Shown here: positions 43,613 through 54,826 of the stretch, piece after piece
Numbering within the stretch: the stretch's first letter is position 1
Layout: each line of letters starts with the position of its first letter
Assembly (NCBI RefSeq): GCF_900324485.2
Contig: NC_046649.1
Coordinates: 24,677,442-24,741,441, forward strand
Direction of reading: 5' to 3'
From: Mastacembelus armatus
Taxonomy: Eukaryota > Chordata > Actinopteri > Synbranchiformes > Mastacembelidae
DNA length: 64,000 bases
The notes under the pieces: generated by a model
The model's database searches: none
Seen by the model: only the letters and a program-made list of their open reading frames with translations
Told to the model about the DNA's origin: nothing
Program-made: the position numbers and the translations under genes

Positions 43613-46100
43613 TCACTTGGCTGGCTGGTGGTCAATGAACCTCTTCAAGTGGTAGCGTAGCACTCCTTTGGTTTTAAAGGTCTTGCCGCAGCTGCAGGCG
43701 TGCGGCCGCTCGCCGGTGTGGTCGAGCTGGTGGACCCGCAGCAGTGAGCTGGTGAAGAAAAACTCTCCACAGGTGATGCAGTAGTGGCTCTTCTCTCCGG
43801 TGTGTTTGGACCTCTGGTGGCTAAGCAGCGAGCCTGACGTGATGAAGCTCTGGCCACAGTCCCTGCACCTGAATGGACGCTCGCCAGTGTGGATCCTCTC
43901 GTGGGCCCTCCACGAGTTGTGGTAGGAGAAGGACTTTTCGCAGTACGAGCATTGGTACAGCTTCTCCTTGGTGTGGCTGAGCCGGTGCATCTTCAGGTAG
44001 TGGGCAATGGTGAAGCTCTTCCCGCAGTCGCCACAAGTGAATGGCTTCTCGCCCACGTGGAACAGCGTGATGTGGGACCTCAGGTGGGACGACTGGGTGA
44101 ACCTCTTCCCGCAGGTGGTGCAGAGGAACGGACGCTCTCCAGTGTGGGTCACCATGTGAGACTTGAGGTGGGGCGACTGGGTGAACCTCTTCCCGCACTC
44201 AGTGCACTTGTAGGGCTTCAGGCCGGTGTGTGTGCGGTTGTGCAGCTTCAGGCCCTGCAGGCTGGAGAAGCACTTGCCACATTCTGTGCAGTGGTAGGCC
44301 TTCAGGTCCTCATGAGTCCTCTGGTGGCAACGCAGGCCACTCAGCAGCTTGAAGCCTTTGCCACACGTGGGGCATTTATGTGGCTTTCTGTTTGAGTGGG
44401 TCACCTGGTGCAGCTTCAGACTCTGAGGGTTGCTGAAGGTCTTCTTGCACTTGAGGCAGGGCAGCAGCTTCTGGTTCTTGTGGGACTTTTGGTGGAAGTT
44501 GAATCCCTGGTAGGAGACGAACATTTTGTCACAGACTTTGCAGTGGTAGCACTTCTCCCCTTTGTGCAGCTCCAGGTGTTCAGTGAGCTCGTCCTGCTCA
44601 CCGAAGCCATCCCCACAGAACCAGCACTTGAAGGGTTTGGTCCCTGAGTGTGTCCGGTGGTGAGTCTTCCAGTCCCTCTTCAGGGCGAAGGTCTTGTCGC
44701 AGTACGAACACTGGTAGGGCTCCTTGCGGTCGTGGATTTGTTGGTGGATAACGAGGCTCATCAGGGTCGGGTAGGACTTCCCACACTGCCAGCACTCATT
44801 GGGTTTCTGTCCTTGGTGGATCCTCAGGTGAGCCTCCAAATGAGACCTCTTGTAGAAACCTTTCTTACATTCAGGGCAGTAGACCATCTTCCTGCCGGTG
44901 TTGGTCAGATGGAGTGTCCTTGGCATCTGGGTCCAGAGCTGAGGGTGATCACCTGGAGGGGTCAGAGGTCAAGGTGGTCAGACAATAGTTTTTATCAGGG
45001 TTCACCTGGTTACACACAGATGTTTTTAATAAGAAAACAACTAATTCAGTTCTTATTGGTTACCGAGAGACAGGAAGTCCCTCCCCTCCAGCCACATCCT
45101 GCAGTCAGTCAGTTTGACGGACAGCTTCTTGAGGACAGGATACGACTGGATCTCCACGTCTCCATCTGGCTCTATTTTGATCCGAATGTTCCCAAGTTCT
45201 TCAGCTGCTTCCTGAGATAAAAACATTTGCTTCATCAATCGGTCCGTTCACAGAAACAACACCGATCATTATAATCTCCAATCAATCAAACAACTCAGGT
45301 TTTATCTATTTATCTAGTGGTTCCACATCCCACCCCTTCATGTTTGGGGGGGTCACGCCAAAACCTTTGGGCCAATCAGCTCTGCACTTGTACCGCTTTT
45401 AGTTTAAAGACTCGTTGCTATGACAACGGAATCAGATTAGTTTTAAACTGGCTTTGAAGAACCAGAAGATGTGGACTCATGTCAAATCCTCAACATTGAG
45501 ATCTGGAGAACAAGTCCACCTATAGGTACCAGTACTGGTCTCCCTGGACCTACTGATTAGAGCATCATCCAAATCTCAGGACATGTGCACAGTCGGAAAC
45601 ACATCTGTGCCGAACCTCGGGCCCCCTCGTCCACAAAACCCCATCAGCCAGCTCCAACACAGGCTGGGCAGAACCTTAGCCGAACTCCGCTCACGGTCCC
45701 GTCCTTGTGTTTTGTCTGTCCATTGTCCGGGTCTCGCAGACCCAACAGCCACTTAAACCAGCTGAAGGCAGGTCCAGTCTTCGTCTAATCGCTTATTCGG
45801 ACTGAAACCAGTTTCTCCTGGCAGAAACGGACCGGGTTTTCACGAACCTCTAAGGTTCAGCTAAGCAGAGTTCTGCTCAGTCGAGGCCGAATTAAAAAGG
45901 CACCAATAATCAAACGTGTGGTCTTTGTTTGGGTCGGTGTGCTCGGGCTGAGGACTGCCCGACACGCATCAGTTTTTGGATGGAGCCTGGCTCCCTCTCT
46001 TAGCTTAGCGCGGCTAACGGCACCGGAGCCAAACAGCCGGTGGGAGGACGGACATGAGACCGGCTGGTGTGCTTACCGGTGAGGTCCCGTCGGTGTCCAT
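43613..46100 (-). CDS. C2H2 zinc-finger protein with 14-15 fingers (no ortholog assigned)
   Basis: Likely nuclear DNA-binding protein. Three coding exons: 46077-46100 (MDTDGTSP), 45064-45211 and 43613-44952, with phases 0 and 1 matching through an acceptor at 44953-44954. They sum to 503 residues plus stop. The N-terminal ~57 residues include [17 protein letters not shown], with a sumoylation-type IKIEP, and show no KRAB, SCAN, BTB or ZAD domain I recognise. Then come 14 regular C2H2 fingers from YCPECKKGF to HYCITCGEF, several with TGE(R/K)P linkers (fingers 9-15), and a fifteenth degenerate finger (CSCGKTF). Fingers 9 and 10 are near duplicates ([14 protein letters not shown]). Long open frames antisense to the finger exon are shadows. 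The conserved linkers suggest a sequence-specific regulator; its targets are unknown. Confidence 0.88.
45212..46076. other. Intron 1 of the zinc-finger gene
   Basis: No additional exon seen. The right end is GC-rich with CpGs and continues into the exon 1/promoter region at about 46077-46230. This fits a CpG-island promoter for the minus-strand gene. Confidence 0.5.
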
Positions 46101-47220
46101 CCCGCCGGTTCAGCTGCTGAACAAAAACGGTGTCGGTGTGGTCTGAGGTCTGAGATGGACCGAGCGCGGAATCCAGGAGCTAACAGCAGCAAGTCCTGCT
46201 GCAGCAGCGGACTTCCGGGAAAGGAGGAAAAACAGGGAAAGTGGAACTACAGGAAATGTAGTTTATTTGTTTTATTTACGTGTTTATGTTTGTTAAGGCC
46301 TCTGTCTTTAACAGGCTGCATCAAACACCTGGACACAATCGAAACTTCTCAGGTGAGCACAAGTATGTGAAGACAAGTATCTAAAAACTACAGATCAATA
46401 AGTTGTTTTGCTTTGACCCATGACCCCAGCCTCCCTCCAGTGGAGCCTCGTCTGAAAACCTGAGCAGACCACACGTGTTTCTGTCTGCAGCCATATTGTG
46501 TCCACTATGTTCATTTGACAAACCGGGATAAGGGGTCAGGATTTCCCAGGTATCTTTAATCCACTCAGCAAGTTAAATTTATTCTGTGCAGCTGAACTGG
46601 GCTTTGCTCCAGAACCAGGCTGGCATTAATCTCGGTGATTTATCTGAACCAACTGTTTGTCTTTCCATTGTCTCCTGCTAATGTTTGGAATCACCAGTAA
46701 TTCTGTGATCAATCCCATGGTCTCAACACACACCTGGTTTCACAGGGCCAATCCAGGACAAGCCGATTCTACCAGAACAAGGTGCTCTTTCCACCTGTCC
46801 TGGGTTCCTTCCCTCAGGTTTTGTGCAGCAATCCATCCAGGGTGCTGTTATGTTACTACAGCAGGGTGAAACCTGGGGCTGACATCTGGACCAGACCTTT
46901 CGAGCACATTTATCCCCCTCCACATTAAACAGGATTTACACTGTAGCTCGTTTATGGTTTTAAATAAAAGAGGCCCCAGGTCACGGGGCTGTTACACCTG
47001 TAATACAAGAAACACCTGTTCGATGTGGGATTTCTCAGTTTCACACTCCACTGACAAATGAGCTGAAATAAACCTCAAAGAAACATTGACCTGAACAACA
47101 TGAATAAAAAGAACCAAAGTATTTCAGTCAAATTTTACTTAGTTTCTAACCGGATCACAGCCTCAGTGATGTAACGACCAAAGGTCATGAAGTAACTGCT
47201 GTAAAAAGAGATGCAGATCA
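46101..47220. other. Intergenic region upstream of the zinc-finger gene
   Basis: Apart from the GC-rich promoter near 46101-46230, nothing is recognised. A plus-strand 71-codon frame starting at 46155 has no splice or family support. Confidence 0.5.
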
Positions 47221-47224
47221 GTTC

Positions 47225-49110
47225 ATTCTCATGAGTTTATTTCAACAGTTTGATCAACATCTGAACAAGCAGACTTTTTTTAAAAACAAAGTGTTGATTT
47301 AGACAAATCCAAATAAACCAGAAGGAAGTTTGTTTCAGGGCAGGGTTCTTATTTAATGAGTTTGGTTCCTCAAGACATTACAGAACCTCTGTACTCTGGT
47401 TTCTACAGGTTCCCGTTAATATGCGACTTCACAGAAGAACATTTTCTTCTTTAACTTGAACCCCACAGTGTGAAGAGCAGCTCAGACTATGAATCAGGAC
47501 TCCCATTTCAGTTGCTCCCAGCCGATTAGAACAGTTGATGTGAGCTGGTATTAAAAAGCCTCCGTGTGGCCATGATGTACATTTACGTCGATGTGCTTTG
47601 AAGCAGAATCCCTCATAAAAAGCTCCTTGTGGATGAAGTGGAGGAGAACCTCAGCTGGCACACAGGAAACCACACTGGGGTCACATGGCAGCTCCACATA
47701 CCTGCAGACAGGTGGAGTCCAGCATCAGGAACACACCTGGACACGTTAGCACAATGCACGTCACAATACTGACACCAGTCAATGATCACCTTTCTCTTGA
47801 AAAGGTATTAATGGGCCCTTGGCTTGGCTGCTTTGGTCACATGACCTCAGTCAGCTGTTCTGGGATCAGAAACGCTTCAGGGGTCTTTGTCAGGGCACCC
47901 CCACACTGAGAACACACTGCCTGATGGGGGCGCTACAATTCGGCCTTTTGTCTACATCATCTCCCAGACACCAGCCCCACCTACTTTGACATCGCAAAAA
48001 TGATTGGCTGAGGACACTCACCAACATGTCTGAGGTGTGACATCACAACTTCATCTTAGCCAGGTCACAGGTAATTCTGAGAGGCAATCAGAAAGCAGGG
48101 TTGAACATAGAACATATGCAAAACACCCCACTGAATTACCCCACTGAACTGCCTGGATCAGAATACGCTTCAGTCCGGTTTTGTCATGGCCCCCCCCACC
48201 CTGTGAACAGTCTGCTTTAGGGGGGGCTTCAGTCGGCCTTTTATTTCATCCCTTCCAGGCAGAACAGGTAAATACACACCTGTCTACAGGACAGGACCTG
48301 TGATCACTTCAAACAATTCATCTACTCAGACACAGCACTAATAAACACTAAACACGTTGAATCCAGTACTTACAACCAAGTGTTCAGTTCTTACATCAGG
48401 TCCTGAGTCTGGGCCTGGAGGGGCAGGGTCAGACCACATTTTCGACTCAGGTCCCCAGGTCTCTGGTTGATCCTGATGGGAAAATGAACAGACGGATAAA
48501 TTCAACTCAAACTCAAATCTCCGCATCTTTCACGATTCATGTGCAGGGATTGGAGCGCTGCAGAACCCGCCTAAAAATCCCCGGTTTTTAACGATGTCTT
48601 GAGTATTAAAGGAACTCCCTGAGGTTTGGTCCGCCATAGAGACTATTCACAGCAAACGCGAACCGTTAAGGGGTCATTCGGCGAACTTTAGGTTCCGGAA
48701 TGTGAATAACTGTGGGCTAAAGACAGGGCTCAGACCGCACCGTGACCTGCTTAAACCGAACTAACGAACTAAGCCAACCCGCATGTCTAAATCCGGATCC
48801 GTAGAGACGGTGGGTCGGAAATGATACCGCTAGAAGTGACCGAGCCAACAGATTGACACTAATGTAACGGTTCCGCTTTGTTCGGTCTTCACAAGATCCC
48901 GCCACAGACTCCGGCTAGCTTAGCATATTAGCTTCACGTCACAAAGCGTCCAGACAGAAAAGTGGTTTTCATGAGTTTACTTTACCATTGTGTGAAAGCA
49001 CAGAGCCCGTGTTCCGCTTCATATCGGAACCCTAATAGAACCATAATATAATAAAAATTTATTTAACCTTTTTCACTCTGTCGCATGTTTCGTCTCCGGC
49101 CCGGCGCCAT
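47225..49110 (-). other. Unidentified minus-strand transcript candidate (coding content uncertain)
   Basis: A CpG-rich 5' end lies at about 48960-49110. An exon ends in ATG at 48986 followed by GTAAAG. Next is a clean 78-bp exon, 48395-48472 (acceptor CCATCAG, donor GTAAGAAC), reading DQPETWGPESKMWSDPAPPG and six more residues in phase with that ATG. A possible terminal exon at about 47550-47697 follows CTGTCTGCAG and is open for ~49 codons (YVELPCDPSVVSC, HFIHKELFMRDS) to a stop. AATAAA on this strand at 47236-47241 could end it. The phases of the 78-bp exon and the terminal exon do not join directly, and I found no bridging exon. No family recognised. Confidence 0.35.
47855..48250. repeat. 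Pair of diverged ~100-bp direct repeats
   Basis: 47859-47955 (GATCAGAAACGCTTCAGG, CATCAGG-like and CGGCCTTTTGTCTACATC) and 48155-48250 (GATCAGAATACGCTTCAG, CGGCCTTTTATTTCATC) align over about 100 bp in the same orientation at roughly 70% identity. They may be two old insertions of one repeat family or a local duplication. They lie in the presumed intron of the unidentified minus-strand transcript. Confidence 0.55.
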
Positions 49111-49114
49111 GTTG

Positions 49115-51316
49115 CTTTTATGCACAACAACGACCAATCACAGCGTGCGATTCTTCTTCTGGGGTTTACTGCCGGTGTACAAACATTGGAGAGGAGTTTC
49201 CGCCACCTGCTGGACGGAAGATGTTTTTGTTTTTAATGCAGAGACGCTTTAACTGTTTAACCCAGAACATGAATAATAGGAAATCAACCATTATTAAATA
49301 AAACAATAACGTCATTTCTAAATTAGCATTTGTGTAAAACATTTCACAGCTTATTTTTACAGCATCTGATTGGATATTAGCAGTTGGAAATAAAGGCAGA
49401 GGTGGAGGAACTTAATACAGCATGCATGCAAACTTAAATGATTTTATACTGCTAACTTGTTTTACGTATTACCATTATTAGCATTTACAATATACAATTT
49501 GTTGTAAATATACTGTGAATAAAATGTATTGACTTAAACTTAAAGTATTAATAAGAGCAGACTCTAACTAAAAAAACTGACTTTTGTAGCAGTGGGTTGT
49601 AAAATATGAGCATTTCATTATGGTTTGTTTAGTCAAATATTTTTGGTGTTTACTGCAGTGTTTATATAATGCCAGGTTAGCCTTGTCCCTGATCAAATAA
49701 TCACCCTGGAGTAATCACCCATAACTTTGTCAGGTTCAGCTTCAGGAGTCACACAGAACAGGCAATAGACAATAGACAAATAGACAACAGGAGGAGTACG
49801 CGTCCTTTGTAGTTTTTAAATGCCATTTTATGTTAATGGCAGCCTCACCAACTTGAACTGGTTATAATCTTAACACTATCAAGTGATAATATCTCAAGTA
49901 AATTTAAAGAGAATTCAAAGTTGTAGGGCAGAGGATTTTTTTTACACTTCCATCCCATTGGTTTCCCAATGGTCTTTAAGGGTTATAGAGATGTCAGAAG
50001 GAACCATATTGGTTTGGATCTGTGTTATGGGTGAGACCTTTGTTGTCATCAACAGATTTATTTCAATTTTCGTTTCTTAATAATTTGTTTTTAGAGGATA
50101 AAGTGACAGACTTGAACTTTTGGTAAATGACAGGAAAAACAAACCTGATCATCTGCACTTTTTTCTGGCAGCTCATCCATCCATCTTCTATACCCACTTT
50201 TCCTGGCTCAGGGTCACAGGGATCTGCTGGAGCCTATCCCAGCTCTCTCTCAGGTGGAAGGCAGGGGTACACCCTGGACAGGTCACCAGTCCATCACAGG
50301 GCCACATATAGACACACAAAGACAGACAACCTCACACACACTCCTACAGGCAATTTTAGAGTCACCAATCAACCTGACATGCATGTTTTTAGACTGTGGG
50401 AGGAAACTGGAGTAAACCCACGCAAGCACAGGGAGAACATGCAAACTCCACACAGAAAGGCCGGGATGCGAACCCACGACCTTCTTGCTGCCCCTCTGGC
50501 AGCTCATCAAAAATGAAAATGCACATAGTGATAACCTGAACACACACACACACACGCACACACACACATAAATAAATTTATTACATGCTGGGCCACATGA
50601 CTGGGAGCCTTTCTGAATGGTTTAGAAATGTGATTTTAACTGCTAAATTCTTGTTTATTTTTTCCATGAAGACAATGACTTAAAAAATGGAAACACACCA
50701 CTTTTTTTTTTTTACCTGACTTCTGCTGTCCCATGTGTACCATACCTGACCTTGGGCCCCTGCAGGGAAGCAGACATGTTATGTATGTATGCATGTATGT
50801 ATTCTGGACCAAATTTCTCATGACAAGCATCTACATAACCTATGTTGGATTGAAAGGGTAATATTAGCCCTGAGTCACATGATCCAAACTACGATTGGTT
50901 CTATATAGTATTACATTAATGTTGGACAAACAAAATTAAATAGGTAATACAAATAATGATTGGCCTCTGTACCGGTTAAGATTCTTAGTTGAGATATGTT
51001 TAATATTATTTCCAAAATACAAATCAACTGATCTGCATGATAAAACTGCACTAGGCATATCAGGAGGCAGTTTTCTATTGAGTACAAAACAGTCCCCATA
51101 ATAAATAAACAAAGTGTTTTTATTATCAAAAGCTTTGATTCTTGTTTTTCCGACGCACAGAGAAAAGACTGAAGCCAACCAGCGCGAGCCCGACCGTTAG
51201 AAAAGAACGCGCCGTTGGTTCAGAAGTTTTGATCCGGTTTGTCCAGACGTTGGTGCCGATCGTTACTACAACGTTAAACTCTGTCGCTTCAGCCGAAGGA
51301 GGTTGCCAAGAGCACT
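49115..51316. other. Intergenic region before the dynein-tail gene
   Basis: No coding exon seen. It contains the SINE copy at 50178-50494, CA/TG microsatellite runs near 50540-50570, and an ATGT run near 50777-50800. The dynein-tail gene's 5' end is GC-richer and CpG-containing from about 51170. No TATA box is obvious. Confidence 0.5.
50178..50494 (-). mobile_element. tRNA-derived SINE copy 3 with 14-bp target-site duplication
   Basis: Same family as 32645-33016 and in the same (minus) orientation, with the (GGAT)n-type tail at the left. It is flanked by perfect direct repeats TCTGGCAGCTCATC at 50164-50177 and 50495-50508. A B-box-like GGGTTCGCATCCC lies near the right end. The tRNA-like head is slightly shortened relative to copy 2. 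Confidence 0.88.
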
Positions 51317-54300
51317 ATGGACGGGAAAGACGGAGCCGAGGATCCGATCCAGAGTTTTACCGTGAAGAGCTTGAGGCTGGAGGAGGAAACCTGGCGGGAG
51401 TTCGAGTCACAGGAGGCGACCAAGGTGGTCCTGAACCGCTTCTGTACCGCAGATTACTGCAACCTGTTTATCCACCGGGACTATGGACTCTCCGTCAGCC
51501 TCGACTTCCCCAGAAATATCACGAGTAAAGTCATCTGTGTCTCCAAAACCAAGGAAAACGACAGAAAGATTTTAATCATTCAAGAAGTTCGAGGATACGA
51601 TGTGCTGAGCTTCATCATCTCTGTCACCGAGCAGGTAACGTTAGACTGTGACGTCACTGCGGCCGAAACAAACTGAGGCTAGTGGGATGTTACTTTAAGC
51701 TAAAGAACCAGGTGACTGTAGCATTGAGGTCAGTTAGGTAAACTAATTAACTAGTTAACTGTACAGGTTAACTTGATGTTTGATGTTCACGCCATAGTTA
51801 ATACCTGATGGTTAAGGTGTGTCACCTCTCTCGTCAGGTGACCTGCCCATTACTTAGCAACCCAAAGAGCAGTAGCAGGTGGGCGGTGGGTGTGGCTGAC
51901 GAGGTTCTGAGGTTCATGGAGAGACAGAAGAATGAAGCGCTGGTGATGAAGGCTCAGACTGAGGGATGCACCTTCCTGCCCTTTCCTGATGCTCTCCATG
52001 ACGACGGCCTCAACAACGACGTTCCCCATGACGACGGCCTCCATGATGATGATCTCCAAGATGACGCTCTCAATGATGACCCTGGTGATGGTGGTTTCTG
52101 TGATGATGTGCCACATGATGATGGTCTCTATGACAGCAGTCTACAAGATGATGGTCTCCATGATAGTGCTCTGCATGACAGAAATCCTCATGATGACGAC
52201 GCCGAAGGAGGGTAGGGTGGTCCAACACACACAGGCTGAGCTGTTTGATGTTACAGGTTTGACGTTAACTGGACGTTATCACAGTTTTTTTTTATTGGAG
52301 CACAAACATGCATGTGTACATAGCAAAGAGAACACAAAAACCCAAAATGTAATAATTAAAAATAAAGAAAATAAGTTTTTAATAAGTTAGGAATACGTTT
52401 TTAGATATTTTTCCATATGTATTAAAAATCAGAAAGTGAAATCCTTCTATCTTTGGCAGCAGTTTCAGCTTCAGTCTCTACATGTCCTGCACCTGAGTTT
52501 GGGCAGTTTATCCTCGCATGAAGAATCATCACCTCATCTTTGATGCAGTCAGCAGAAACATGTCCTCATATTAAAACGCTCTGTCAGGGAAGCTTCTGTT
52601 ATGGACAGTGCTTGTAGAAAACTGCTGCAGGCTGCACAGACATTATTACCCATGTACAGAAATGGAGGTTATTCTCTTCTCTGACAGGAAGTTGTCAGAT
52701 ATGAAGCTGCTCTATGCCTGTGACTGGACTATCATAGAGTGGGCGGAGCTTGTGTCTGAGTTCCTGCAGCAGGACTCATCTCAGCTGGTTCTGGACGGAC
52801 TGAAGCCACTTCCCTCAGCAGAGTTTCAATTCTGGAAGGCCCGACTGAAGAACCTGCTCTTCATCCAACAACAGGTGATGAGGTCACACACAGGAAATGA
52901 TGTCACGCAGCAGTTGATGAGGTTATTCTGACTGCTTTTTATCATTAGCATCATAAAATGGACATAAAGTTCAACATCCAAACTCTGTGGAGCAATGATC
53001 CATTGCATTCACATTGATCCTTTGATGACTGTGAATTGCCCATAGGAGTGAGTGTGAGTGTGTGAGGTTGTTGGTCTCTATGTGGCCTTGTGATGGACTG
53101 GTGACCTGTCCAGGGTGTACCCCTGCCTTTCACCCAAAGAGAGCTGGGATAGGCTCCAGCAGATCCCTGGGACCCTGGTTAAGGAATAAGGGGGTCTAGA
53201 AAATGTTGAGAAACAGTAGAACTGAGTCTCTGCTAAATTTATCGATCACAGCTGACCAGGTCTTTGGTAACAGCCTCTTTTAAACCACAAAAACAGTTCA
53301 CTGGAGGCCATAGAGAGATGTGACAGAGTCATGTGTTTTCATTCAAAACAGTGTTTGTTAGTCCAGTCGTCACTAGTGTAGCGAGAGCTCATTAACCACA
53401 TCGTAAAGTTTTAAATGTTTGTTAAACAATTTTATATTAATTCTAAACAGCTGATCTGCAGCTGCTGCCAAATCTTTGTCAAAGCAACGTGAAGCTGCTG
53501 ACATTAGCTTCAGTTTTTATACAGCTCTGTTTGATCATGAGAAATAACCAGGACAGAGTTCTGAAGGATGTTAGTCCAGCTGGTCCACCGTCCACACCCT
53601 GAAATATGTTTAGTGCAAAGTTCAGAGGTTCAGGACCAGAGCTGTGTAGTTTGTCAAAGTCATATTTCTTTTCGTTGTGTGTTCAGTTGATGAGCAGCAG
53701 TGCCCAGCAGGTGGCATCTATCGTTCAGAAGGCAGACAGCGTCTACTGGTTCACGCTTAGAAACATCTACAGAGACGTCCAGGAAGGTAGACATCTCCAA
53801 TACCTCTGTAGCAACAATATCTTTTACCTGCTGCCTGAAACACTGATGTCCTCTTTCAGGTTTGAGAGAGGCAGAAGATGTGACTCTGAACCTGGACCCT
53901 CTGCAGGAGAAGCTGGAGGAGGTGGAGAAGATGGAGTACCAGCAGGTACCTGTGATAAATGGCTCTCTGTAACCATGTTGTCATGTCTGTGTTCATGAGC
54001 GTTCCCATCATCACTGTTACATCTGCCGCTGCATCCACTACTTGGTTAATCAGCTACCAAATATGAAAGAAAAGGATTCTGTAGTTATTTAATAACCAAT
54101 AAATCATTTAATGAGGAACTTTTCAAGCAAAGTTTCCAGACTCAGTAATTGAAGCTTCCCACGTGTAAGGAATTGGTCCATTTTCTGTCACAGTAACTGA
54201 ATCTGTTGTGAAGCCTGTCATTGACTTTCTTACTGCTTTCTGATCTTTCACTCTTACCTGATCCCCCAATGTGCCCACAATGAAAAGGGCATAATGCTGG

Positions 54301-54783
54301 TAGGTCTTTATATTTTACAAGAAGAATGAATGCAAAATATACTGAACCAACGTTACGGAGGCACAAATGATTAATCGGTATATCAGGAGAAGAGACAGCA
54401 GATTAATCCATAATGAAAATAGCTTTGTGTCTTTCCTGCCTGCTGCAAAGCTGCAGCGAACCAGGACCTGGACTGTGTCTGACTTCCGTCCCTCCAGAAC
54501 AATACTGATCAGCAGGAAGAGCGCCTGTTGGACTCCTTTATAGTGTCAGTGCTGGGAGGGATTTCAGACACAGGCCTGGTCCTCTGTTGTTCTGTTGTGA
54601 TGTCATCAGACTGGACTCTACCTGTGATTGGCAGCTAAATGACCTCATGACGTCTGTGATGGAGGAGGTGCGTCAGGTGTGGATCAACTCAGAATTCTAC
54701 TGTAAACCCTGTAGGATGGTGGTCCTGCTGCAGGAGATCTGTAATCTCTTCATACACCTGGTAGTGACGCACACTCACACACA

Positions 54784-54826
<43 letters not shown>

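Noticed and set aside
43889-45220. Plus-strand frames of 168, 83 and 190 codons
   Set aside because: Antisense shadows of the zinc-finger coding exon; the repetitive finger codons keep the opposite strand open.
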